Origin: Pseudomonadota bacterium
GTDB taxonomy: Bacteria > Pseudomonadota > Gammaproteobacteria > Burkholderiales > SG8-39
Length of the DNA: 6,011 nucleotides
NCBI GenBank assembly: GCA_021847125.1
Contig: JAJZUK010000088.1
Coordinates: 1-6,011, forward strand
Reading direction: 5' to 3'
Each line of letters opens with the position of its first letter. The first letter of the stretch is position 1. The translations under genes and the position numbers were made by a program. The notes under the pieces are model-generated. The model saw only the letters and a list, made by a program, of their open reading frames with translations. It was not told the origin of the DNA and made no database searches. This document shows, in pieces, positions 1 to 5,228 of the stretch.

Positions 1-390
1 GTGAAACTGCTTTTCATCCAGCGACAGCACGCGGCAGTTGATCTTGGCCATCGCCGTCGCGCTGCGCGGCAGACCGGCGATGACCGCCAGTTCGCCGAAC
101 ACGTCGCCCGGTTTCACCACGCCGAAAAACTTGTTGCGTATCATCAGGCCGATTTCGCCCTCGAGCAGCAGGTACATCCTTGCGCCTTTGGAGAACAAGC
201 CGCCCGCTTTCTCGTTCTCGGAAAAGATGGGCTTCCCCGCAGGCTTTTCTTCGAGCGTTCCCGCCGAGCGGAAGAATTCCAGGGCGATGGCGGGCTGATA
301 CAGCGGGCTTTGCGCGGCGACCTGCGCCGGCGCGCGCGCGGCCGGCTCGGGCCGGGGCGTGGGCTTGGCCGAAAAATCGAGGTCTTCCAT
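1..390 (-). CDS. Cyclic-nucleotide-binding domain protein (partial, N-terminal 130 residues)
   Basis: A minus-strand reading frame starts at ATG 390-388 and stays open to the left edge, so the C-terminus is missing. Residues 1-10 are MEDLDFSAKP, followed by a Pro/Ala/Arg-rich linker to about residue 28. A Crp-type cNMP-binding fold covers about residues 37-130. The phosphate-binding cassette is plain at residues 95-112: GDVFGELA, then PRSAT. It carries the Glu (E100) and Arg (R109) that contact cAMP or cGMP in this family, so ligand binding is plausible. No DNA-binding domain is seen in the visible part; whether one follows is unknown. A TTG three codons upstream (399-397) has a better-placed AAGGA than the ATG, so the true start may be there. 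The role is probably cAMP/cGMP sensing; the output and pathway cannot be told. Confidence 0.88.
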   Translation of the reverse strand, partial: MEDLDFSAKPTPRPEPAARAPAQVAAQSPLYQPAIALEFFRSAGTLEEKPAGKPIFSENEKAGGLFSKGARMYLLLEGEIGLMIRNKFFGVVKPGDVFGELAVIAGLPRSATAMAKINCRVLSLDEKQFH

Positions 391-689
391 GATTCCCAAT
401 ATTTTAGTCCTTAATTCAGCCGCGGGCGACGCATCGCCCCCGACAGGCAGCAGCATCGGTCAAGCCCGAGACGAGCGCAAAGAACAACTTTGGGCGTAGA
501 GACATGACGCCGGTGCACACCGGATGCCTCGGCGGCACCGCGACTGGCCCGGCCCTGGGACATCGAAGCCTACGACTGAGGGCGAGGAAGCTGCGGCTCG
601 AATCCGCAGCGGAGTTGCCGCTGTACACTGTGGCGTCGCAGCCGCCGGTCAGCGACGGGCACACCGCGCCATCGAGAAGGACCGCGTCC
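391..689. other. Hairpin-rich non-coding gap
   Basis: No convincing gene lies in these 299 bases. The open frames that cross it have no ribosome site, no family resemblance and biased composition typical of shadow frames. It holds three neat inverted repeats: 424-439 (GGGCGA/TCGCCC, 4-nt loop), 510-523 (CCGGTG/CACCGG, 2-nt loop) and 590-610 (7-bp stem GCTGCGG/CCGCAGC, 7-nt loop). On the minus strand it forms both the tail after the rubredoxin reductase gene and the leader of the cyclic-nucleotide-binding gene. A weak terminator or a structured leader is therefore possible. None of the hairpins has a proper T-tract. Confidence 0.5.
408..412 (-). promoter_or_regulatory. Shine-Dalgarno AAGGA favouring a TTG start at 399
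   Basis: AAGGA on the minus strand lies 8 nt before an in-frame TTG (399-397), which is ideal spacing. It lies 17 nt before the ATG at 390, which is too far. The ATG has only a weak GGGA a few bases upstream. If TTG is used, the cyclic-nucleotide-binding protein gains three residues (Met-Gly-Ile) before its MEDLDF sequence. Confidence 0.4.
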
Positions 690-1832
690 TCAGCTGAGCA
701 CCGGCGGAGCCAGCTTGGTAAGTGCTTGCTTACGCGCGATTGCGCCACCCGCAAGTGCAAAGCCGAGCAGCTTGCCACCCGCATCTTCGAATCTGGCCTC
801 GATCCCGTGCGCATGCTCGGCGTAGGTCCAGCTGCCGGGGAGGGCCGGAGGCGGGCACACGATCAGCGGCAACGCGGGCGTCTTCACCACTACCGGCATC
901 GCCGGATAGGCCACCGCGGTCGGCGTTCCGGCCAGGGTTTGCGCCAGCGCGCGTGCAGCCCGCATCAGCGGCAAGACGTAGGGCAGAGTCTGGCCGTCGA
1001 TCTCGGCGCAATCACCCAGGGCGTAGACATCCGCAGCGCTGGTTTGCAGCAGGCGGTCGGTGACGATGCCGCGATTGACCTGCAGTCCCGCGCGCTGGGC
1101 CAGCTGCGTGCGCGGCCGCAGGCCGACTGCAGACAGCACCGCATCCACGTCGAGCGCCGTTGCGTCGGCGAGGTCCACGCGCAGATCCGCAGCATTGCGC
1201 GACACGGCGCGGGCCGTGGTGCCCAGGTGCCAGACCACACCTGCCGCCGCAAGCGCCCGTTGCAGCTGTTGCGCTACCGCCTCCGGCAGGAGCCGGCCCA
1301 GCGGCCGCGGCGCCGGGTCGATGACATGCACGCGATAGCCGGCCGCGACCAGGTCGTTGGCGAACTCGCAACCGATCAAGCCCGCGCCCAGCAGCGCCAC
1401 GGTCTTCTTTCCTTCGATCGCAGCGCGAAAGCGCGCATAGTCCGCAAGGTCGTTGACGCGCAGCGCCGCCTGGGCGGCATCGCCCGCCAGCGGCAGCACG
1501 ATCGGATCGGCGCCGAGCGCGAACACCAGTTTCGAGTAGCGCAGCAGCGCGCCGCCAGCCCGCAGCGTGCGGCCCGCCGTATCCACGGCCTCGACTTCGA
1601 CCCCGGGGATGACCTGTGCCTTGAGCTGCGCCGCCATTTGCCTGGCGCTCGCGCCCGTGAGCTGCGCCGCCGCCTTGCCTGACGCAAGCGCGTTCGACAG
1701 CAGCGGCTTGGAATAATAACTCCCCTCATCGCGGCTCAGGATCGTCAACGGCAAGGCGGGCGCGAGCTTACGCAGCTCGCGCGCGAGGCTGTAGCCGGCG
1801 AGCCCGCTGCCGATGATGACGACCGGTTCCAC
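690..1832 (-). CDS. Rubredoxin-NAD(+) reductase
   Basis: This is a 380-residue FAD/NAD(P)-dependent pyridine nucleotide-disulfide-type oxidoreductase, the usual length for AlkT/RubB-like rubredoxin reductases (about 385). The N-terminal FAD dinucleotide fold shows GSGLAG at residues 8-13. A second nucleotide-binding GAGLIG at 149-154, followed by CEFANDL, binds NAD(P)H. The distal FAD motif is near 264-276 (TSAADVYALGDCA), preceded by SAVGLRPRT. These blocks match Pseudomonas rubredoxin reductase closely as remembered. It transfers electrons from NAD(P)H to rubredoxin in the cytoplasm. The start is GTG at 1832, one base after the rubredoxin stop codon, so the two are probably translationally coupled. 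The genes upstream suggest that its electrons go to rubrerythrin rather than to an alkane hydroxylase; no alkB is present in the window. Confidence 0.93.
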   Translation of the reverse strand: MEPVVIIGSGLAGYSLARELRKLAPALPLTILSRDEGSYYSKPLLSNALASGKAAAQLTGASARQMAAQLKAQVIPGVEVEAVDTAGRTLRAGGALLRYSKLVFALGADPIVLPLAGDAAQAALRVNDLADYARFRAAIEGKKTVALLGAGLIGCEFANDLVAAGYRVHVIDPAPRPLGRLLPEAVAQQLQRALAAAGVVWHLGTTARAVSRNAADLRVDLADATALDVDAVLSAVGLRPRTQLAQRAGLQVNRGIVTDRLLQTSAADVYALGDCAEIDGQTLPYVLPLMRAARALAQTLAGTPTAVAYPAMPVVVKTPALPLIVCPPPALPGSWTYAEHAHGIEARFEDAGGKLLGFALAGGAIARKQALTKLAPPVLS

Positions 1833-1833
1833 C

Positions 1834-2013
1834 TCAGGCCACCGCCGCGCCGGTCTCGACCATCTCGAAATCGGCCTTGGCTACGCCGCAGTCGGGGCAG
1901 GACCAATCCGCCGGGATGTCCTCCCAGCGCGTGCCCGCGGGAATGCCGTCCTCGGGCAGGCCCTTCGCTTCGTCGTAGACGAAACCGCACACCACACATT
2001 GCCATGTCTTCAT
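1834..2013 (-). CDS. Rubredoxin
   Basis: This 59-residue protein is a complete single-domain rubredoxin. The iron-binding cysteines are C6 and C9 (CVVCG) and C39 and C42 (CPDCG), with the family signatures YDEAKG and [10 protein letters not shown] between and around them. It is a cytoplasmic one-electron carrier with an Fe(Cys)4 centre. ATG at 2013 is chosen because AGGAGA lies 6 nt upstream; the longer open frame upstream of it overlaps the end of the rubrerythrin gene and has no family match. It is the middle gene of the operon, 25 nt after the rubrerythrin stop and 1 nt before the reductase start. This is the order expected if it shuttles electrons between them. Confidence 0.96.
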   Translation of the reverse strand: MKTWQCVVCGFVYDEAKGLPEDGIPAGTRWEDIPADWSCPDCGVAKADFEMVETGAAVA

Positions 2014-2038
2014 TTGTTTCTCCTGTAGTTTGAATGAA

Positions 2039-2509
2039 TCAGCGTTGCGCCCGGGCCAGCGCCGCCTTGTAGTGATTGGCGTGGCGCTCTTCGACTTTGG
2101 CCAGCGCGGCAAAGCGCTTGGCGGCTTGTTCCAGCGTGCGGCGGAAATTCGCGGCGTGCTGTTTAGATTCGCCGATCTGCTGCTCGAATTCGCTCACTGC
2201 CGCGCTGTTGCCTTCTTCGACGGCGAGATGGCGGAATTTCGGGTACATCTCGGTGTATTCGTAGGTCTCGCCCTCGATCGCGAGCTCCAGCGCCCGCGCC
2301 GGGCTGAGTTCGGCCCTGGGGTAGAGCAGGTCGAGATGGCCGAACGCGTGCTGCACTTCCTGGTCGGCGGTGTCTTCGAATACGCGCGCGGTGGCTTCGT
2401 CGCCGGCAGCGCGCGCAAGTTTGGCGAAGTAGCGGTATTTGATATGCGCCATGCTTTCGCCGGCGAACGCGGCCTCGAGATTCTGGATGGTGACGGATTC
2501 CGGTTTCAT
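2039..2509 (-). CDS. Rubrerythrin (stand-alone diiron domain)
   Basis: This is a 156-residue ferritin-like four-helix protein. The diiron ligand pattern of rubrerythrins is visible: E18 in [11 protein letters not shown]51 and H54 (DQEVQH), E81 and E84 in [12 protein letters not shown], and an ExxH at E140-H143 near the C-terminus. Classical rubrerythrin has about 190 residues and carries a C-terminal rubredoxin domain. That domain is absent here, and a separate rubredoxin is encoded 25 nt downstream. Rubrerythrin reduces H2O2 to water with electrons from rubredoxin, in the cytoplasm. The start at ATG 2509 has AAAGGAG 6 nt upstream. It is the first gene of the operon and faces oxyR, so peroxide induction through OxyR is likely but not shown directly. 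Confidence 0.93.
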   Translation of the reverse strand: MKPESVTIQNLEAAFAGESMAHIKYRYFAKLARAAGDEATARVFEDTADQEVQHAFGHLDLLYPRAELSPARALELAIEGETYEYTEMYPKFRHLAVEEGNSAAVSEFEQQIGESKQHAANFRRTLEQAAKRFAALAKVEERHANHYKAALARAQR

Positions 2510-2589
2510 GTCTGGCTCCTTTAATTGAGAGGTTGCTTTGCTGCAGGACGAATTCCGGTCCCTGGACATGATCGGGTCTAATGACTAAT

Positions 2590-2617
2590 ATTGCTCAATT
2601 TAATCGAATAATTCGAT
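2590..2617. promoter_or_regulatory. Candidate OxyR/LysR-type operator between rubrerythrin and oxyR
   Basis: An AT-rich patch in the divergent intergenic region (2510-2617) holds a perfect 7-bp inverted repeat, ATCGAAT-A-ATTCGAT, at 2603-2617. It has the LysR-type T-N11-A shape. Its outer tetranucleotides ATCG and CGAT stand where OxyR sites carry ATAG and CTAT (7 bases between). A second small palindrome, ATTGCTCAAT, lies at 2590-2599. The repeat ends at the base before the oxyR ATG, so a bound regulator would cover the oxyR translation start region. No clear -35/-10 pair is seen for either gene. The match to the OxyR consensus is partial; the symmetry itself is certain. Confidence 0.5.
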
Positions 2618-3565
2618 ATGTCGGCCTTGCCCTCGCTGCGCCAGCTCGGCTACCTGGTCGCGCTGGCGCAGCACCTCAGTTTCACGCGCGCGGCCGCCGC
2701 CTGCTTCGTCACCCAGTCCACGCTCAGCGCCGGGCTGAAGGAGCTGGAGGCGACGCTGGGCGCGACCCTGGTCGAGCGCGACCGGCAAAGCGTGCTCATG
2801 ACGCCGCTGGGTCTGGAAGTGGCGGCGCGTGCGCGCGGCTTGCTCGCCGCGGCCGAGGACTTGGCCCAGCTCGCCGCGGCTGCGGCCGAGCCGATGACGG
2901 GCACGCTGCGCCTGGGCGCGATACCGACACTCGCACCCTTCCTGCTGCCGCGCATCCTTCCCGGACTGCGCGCCAAATACCCGCAGCTGAAACTGTTGCT
3001 GCGCGAGGACGTGAGCGCCAACCTGCTGCAGCGCCTGGCCGAAGGACAGCTCGATTTTGCGCTGCTGGCCTTGCCCTTCGACACCGGCGACATGCGGGTG
3101 CGGCCGCTGTTCGACGACGAGTTCTGGCTGGTCGGGCGCGAGGACGATCCTGCGCTCAAGGCCAGGCGCGCGACGGTCAGCGCGCCCGTAGCCGAGCGGC
3201 TGGTGCTGCTCGAGGAGGGGCATTGCCTGCGCGAGCATACGCTCGCCGCCTGTCCGCGCAACGAGCCGTCCAATCGCTCCGGCGTGGAGGCGACCAGCCT
3301 GCTGACGCTGGTGCAGATGGTCGAGTCGGGCATCGGCCTCGCGCTGGTGCCGGAAATCGCGCTCAGCAGCGGCTTGCTCAAAGGCAGCAAACTCGTGGCG
3401 CGGCCGCTGACGCCGCCAGCGCCCAAGCGCAGCATCGTGCTGCTCGCGCGGCGCTCGAGCGCAAGGCTGGCGGAATTCGCTGCGCTGGGCGATTTCATCG
3501 AAGCCGCGCGCAAACACGAGCATTACGCCGTCAGCACTTCCCGGGGGCGGGGGCAACGCAGCTGA
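2618..3565 (+). CDS. oxyR: Hydrogen peroxide-sensing LysR-family regulator OxyR
   Basis: This 315-residue LysR-type regulator has an N-terminal winged helix-turn-helix (about residues 4-63, including SFTRAAAACFVTQSTLSAGLK in two parts) and a periplasmic-binding-like sensor domain from about residue 95. The OxyR signature is unambiguous. EEGHCLREHTLAAC places the peroxidatic C203 next to H202 and the resolving C212 nine residues later, the same spacing as C199 and C208 of E. coli OxyR. T104 in GAIPTLAPFLLP matches the peroxide-pocket threonine. ATG 2618 fits the family N-terminus, but no Shine-Dalgarno is visible in the AT-rich sequence before it. The gene is divergent from the rubrerythrin operon, its probable target. 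The tail after about residue 302 is polar and unremarkable. A MITE begins 18 bases past the stop. Confidence 0.95.
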   Translation: MSALPSLRQLGYLVALAQHLSFTRAAAACFVTQSTLSAGLKELEATLGATLVERDRQSVLMTPLGLEVAARARGLLAAAEDLAQLAAAAAEPMTGTLRLGAIPTLAPFLLPRILPGLRAKYPQLKLLLREDVSANLLQRLAEGQLDFALLALPFDTGDMRVRPLFDDEFWLVGREDDPALKARRATVSAPVAERLVLLEEGHCLREHTLAACPRNEPSNRSGVEATSLLTLVQMVESGIGLALVPEIALSSGLLKGSKLVARPLTPPAPKRSIVLLARRSSARLAEFAALGDFIEAARKHEHYAVSTSRGRGQRS

Positions 3566-3587
3566 AGCGGGCCGGGCGCCGCGCTAG

Positions 3588-3612
3588 TGTCCCGAATCGT
3601 TAGTTCGTTGAA
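3588..3612 (+). repeat. Left terminal inverted repeat of the MITE
   Basis: This 25-bp repeat begins TGTCCCGAATCG and ends in TTGAA. It matches the complement of 3750-3774 at 22 of 25 positions, and the three differences are all transitions. Similarity stops abruptly inside the element. Confidence 0.88.
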
Positions 3613-3749
3613 TCATCGCTCGGCGCGAGAATAACGGGTGCAGCGGAAAAGCGGCGAAATCGGCGCCAGACAAGGCGCAAAGCGCAGCAAGGTTGGACAC
3701 CTTGCGAGCATTTGCAACGCCGTATGGCGTCGATTCTCGGCGTCTTTTC

Positions 3750-3774
3750 TTCAGCGAATTAGCGATTCGGGACA
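3750..3774 (-). repeat. Right terminal inverted repeat of the MITE
   Basis: This is the inverted partner of 3588-3612. It also contains a small self-palindrome at 3755-3769 (CGAAT/ATTCG around a 5-nt loop), so each end may fold on its own as well as pair with the other end. Confidence 0.88.
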
Positions 3775-4038
3775 CTAGTGCTGCGGGCTAGCCTGCGCGC
3801 GCGCGAGCGAACTGGATTCGCGGCTGATCAGCGCGCGCACCGCGTCGTCGGCAAACGTCTTGCGGCCGGCGTCGGTCGACAGATCCTCGGCGGCGCGAAT
3901 CAAGGCGTCGTTGTCATCGTGGCGCAGATAGGCGCTGCGCATGCGGTGGTATTGATAATTCTCCAGCGCCAGATGCCGGTTGGAAACGAGGATGATGGCC
4001 TGCTTTTTCGGCTGGTGCCAGCCGAGCAGGTCGGCCAT
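3775..4038 (-). CDS. Small protein of unknown function, possibly a gene fragment
   Basis: This minus-strand frame gives 87 residues from ATG 4038 (MADLLGWHQPKK...). Codon third positions are mostly G or C like the real genes nearby, and the sequence looks like a soluble, charged, helical protein (ENYQYHRMRSAYLRH, then DALIRAAEDL). No known family is recognised. The frame stays open upstream to 4263, but that part lies antisense to the hydrolase remnant and shows no Shine-Dalgarno or family resemblance, so it is not included. The start at 4038 is itself weak, with no good ribosome site. The stop codon TAG lies within the CTAG at the MITE's right edge, so the natural C-terminus may have been changed by the insertion. 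It may be an intact small gene or the surviving 3' part of a larger one. Confidence 0.45.
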   Translation of the reverse strand: MADLLGWHQPKKQAIILVSNRHLALENYQYHRMRSAYLRHDDNDALIRAAEDLSTDAGRKTFADDAVRALISRESSSLARAQASPQH

Positions 4039-4212
4039 GTTGATCCACAACAGGTGCGCGACGCCAGCGGCAGCGAGGCGTTTCACGCGAGGCTCGCTCC
4101 GGGTATCGGCACCCTGCGCCGCTATCCCGGCTACTACCACGAACTGTTCAACGAAACCGAAGCCGGGCGCGTGTTCGAGGATCTGCGCGCCTGGCTCGAC
4201 GAACTGCGCTAG
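4039..4212 (+). pseudogene. Remnant of an alpha/beta-hydrolase (lysophospholipase / monoacylglycerol lipase type), C-terminal 57 residues
   Basis: The plus-strand frame ending at TAG 4210-4212 reads YPGYYHELFNETEAGRVFEDL, then AWLDELR. This is the typical C-terminus of serine aminopeptidase S33/monoacylglycerol-lipase-like hydrolases, which commonly show YPGxxHExFNE with the catalytic His. The preceding DASGSEAFHARL resembles the stretch after the catalytic Asp in these enzymes. The nucleophile GxSxG and the rest of the core, normally about 200 residues upstream, are absent: upstream of about 4039 the plus strand is antisense to another ORF and then the MITE. The fragment therefore cannot be catalytic by itself. 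The left limit is an estimate. Its stop overlaps the stop of the convergent GFA gene on one CTAG (4209-4212). Confidence 0.65.
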
Positions 4213-4625
4213 ACCGGCCGATTCCCGGGGTAATGCTGCACCTCGGGATCGCGATACAACCACGGGCGCGCGCTGTCGGTCCAGATGTTCATGACCAGCT
4301 TCATCTCGTTCGGCGCATCGAGCGTGCCCACCTTGAGCACCATCATCTCCGGCAGCTTCTCGCGCTGGCTGTAGATCGGCGAGCCGCAGTCGCCGCAGAA
4401 ATAACGGTTCAGGACGTTGCCGCTCGCCGCGGTGTCGGCGTAGCGCTTCGGCTTGCCCGAGGTGAACGTCACTGCGGCAGTCGGCACCGCGGCGTTGTGG
4501 CTCGCGCCGGTGCCCGAAGATTTCTGGCAGTGGGTGCAGTGGCAGGCGATGATTTTTTCGACGGGCGCGCTGACGCTGTAGCGAATGTTGCCGCAGAGGC
4601 AGCCGCCGGTGATCGGGTTCGACAC
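4209..4625 (-). CDS. GFA/CENP-V family zinc-binding protein
   Basis: This 138-residue protein spans a full GFA (glutathione-dependent formaldehyde-activating enzyme / CENP-V) domain. The zinc cysteines are C9 and C11 (GGCLCG), C28, C30 and C33 (ACHCTHCQ), and C77 and C80 (CGDCGSP). This is the family's complete set of seven for two zinc sites. The start is GTG 4625, because AAGGAG lies 6 nt upstream and family members begin just before GGCLCG; the open frame upstream to 4781 has no family match. The founding member was proposed to speed S-hydroxymethylglutathione formation, but most homologues have no proven activity, so substrate and pathway are unknown here. No formaldehyde dehydrogenase gene is nearby. 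It is divergent from the TM2 gene. Confidence 0.92.
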   Translation of the reverse strand: MSNPITGGCLCGNIRYSVSAPVEKIIACHCTHCQKSSGTGASHNAAVPTAAVTFTSGKPKRYADTAASGNVLNRYFCGDCGSPIYSQREKLPEMMVLKVGTLDAPNEMKLVMNIWTDSARPWLYRDPEVQHYPGNRPV

Positions 4626-4631
4626 GGAATT

Positions 4632-4637
4632 CTCCTT
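4632..4637 (-). promoter_or_regulatory. Shine-Dalgarno AAGGAG fixing the GTG start of the GFA gene
   Basis: AAGGAG on the minus strand is followed by a 6-nt spacer and GTG at 4625-4623. It decides the start in favour of the GTG over upstream in-frame ATGs. Confidence 0.8.
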
Positions 4638-4752
4638 CTTCGGTTGGGGCAGTGACAGTTGGCCGGCGCCAATGATACCCTGATCCGCGCGCCCCGCCTC
4701 TTGCGCGAAGCGCGCCAGCATGCGCCTACGCGCAGCACCCGGACCCGCACCC

Positions 4753-5151
4753 ATGAACAGCACCAACGACACCCACTCCAAGATCCTCGGCTACATCCTG
4801 TGGATCTTCGGCTTCACCGGCTCGCATCGCTTCTACTACGGCAAACCGGTCACCGGAACGATCTGGTTTTTCACCCTGGGTCTGCTCGGCGTCGGCTGGC
4901 TGATCGATCTGTTCCTGATCCCCGGCATGGACCGCGAAGCCGACCTGCGTTTTCGCGCCGGGCGCGTGAACTACAGCGTCGCGTGGGTACTGCTGACTTT
5001 CCTCGGACTGCTCGGCATCCACCGCATGTACCTGGGCAAGTGGATCACCGGGATCATTTACCTCTGTAGCGCGGGCTTGCTCGGGATCGGCTACCTGTAT
5101 GACTTCTGGACGCTGAACGATCAGATCACGATCGTGAATGCGTCCGAATGA
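4753..5151 (+). CDS. Membrane protein with two tandem TM2 domains
   Basis: This 132-residue protein consists almost wholly of two TM2 domains, about residues 9-56 and 74-121. Each has two hydrophobic helices around the signature G-x-H-R-x-Y-x-G-K...TG...LG-x-G-x-L-x-D. In repeat 1 this runs from G23 to D52, in repeat 2 from G88 to D117, with an exact offset of 65 residues. No signal peptide is apparent; four membrane helices in the cytoplasmic membrane are expected. The function of bacterial TM2 proteins is not established. ATG 4753 is chosen because it directly precedes the first domain; no Shine-Dalgarno is visible, and an in-frame ATG at 4720 would add 11 Arg/Pro/Ala-rich residues. It is divergent from the GFA gene and convergent with the unknown gene at 5637-5227. 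Confidence 0.88.
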   Translation: MNSTNDTHSKILGYILWIFGFTGSHRFYYGKPVTGTIWFFTLGLLGVGWLIDLFLIPGMDREADLRFRAGRVNYSVAWVLLTFLGLLGIHRMYLGKWITGIIYLCSAGLLGIGYLYDFWTLNDQITIVNASE

Positions 5152-5163
5152 ATTGGCGCGATC

Positions 5164-5228
5164 TGCCGCTTAGCGGGCATTCAAACAGGACATCACGACT
5201 GCGGTTGTGATTTCGAGCGCTAGCGCTC
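5164..5228. other. Cluster of short inverted repeats between convergent genes
   Basis: The gap between the TM2 gene and the convergent unknown gene holds three symmetric elements: CCGC-TTA-GCGG at 5166-5176, an 8-bp stem with one G-T pair at 5192-5211 (loop TGCG), and a perfect 14-bp palindrome GAGCGCTAGCGCTC at 5215-5228 that runs into the stop codon of the minus-strand gene. They may end transcription from one or both sides, but none has a real T-tract. Confidence 0.35.

Larger units (their letters stand above)
3584..3778. mobile_element. MITE-like non-autonomous element with CTAG flanks
   Basis: Terminal inverted repeats of 25 bp lie at 3588-3612 and 3750-3774. They begin TGTCCCGAATCG on both strands and differ at only three positions. 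Each is bounded on its outside by CTAG (3584-3587 and 3775-3778), which may be a 4-bp target duplication or part of the palindromic ends. The 187-bp body encodes no transposase. It contains internal hairpins at 3675-3685 (GCGC/GCGC), 3687-3705 (GCAAGGT/ACCTTGC) and 3717-3730 (ACGCC/GGCGT). A 4-bp CTAG duplication fits the YTAR target preference known for the IS5 group, but the parent transposase cannot be named from the window. It sits between the 3' ends of two convergent genes and could act as a transcription stop for both. Confidence 0.85.

Noticed and set aside
590..610. Hairpin with a 7-nt CTCGAAT loop resembling a tRNA T-arm
   Set aside because: The first loop base is C rather than the near-invariant T, and no acceptor, D or anticodon arms can be built around it. 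It is treated as a plain hairpin.
416..814. Minus-strand frame of 132 codons in the gap before the cyclic-nucleotide-binding gene
   Set aside because: Half of it overlaps the 3' end of the reductase gene in another frame, there is no ribosome site, and nothing in it resembles a known protein.
504..1682. Long open frame of 392 codons on the plus strand
   Set aside because: It lies antisense to the rubredoxin reductase gene, is very rich in Arg/Ala/Gly, has no ribosome site and resembles no family. It is a GC-rich shadow frame.
2510..2569. Upstream in-frame start for rubrerythrin at 2569 (20 extra residues)
   Set aside because: The extra residues do not resemble the family, and AAAGGAG is well placed for the ATG at 2509.
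2581..3603. Plus-strand frame of 340 codons overlapping oxyR, and a 318-codon minus-strand frame at 2600-3556
   Set aside because: OxyR in the third frame explains this stretch fully, down to the paired cysteines. The other frames are low-complexity Arg/Ala/Gln shadows.
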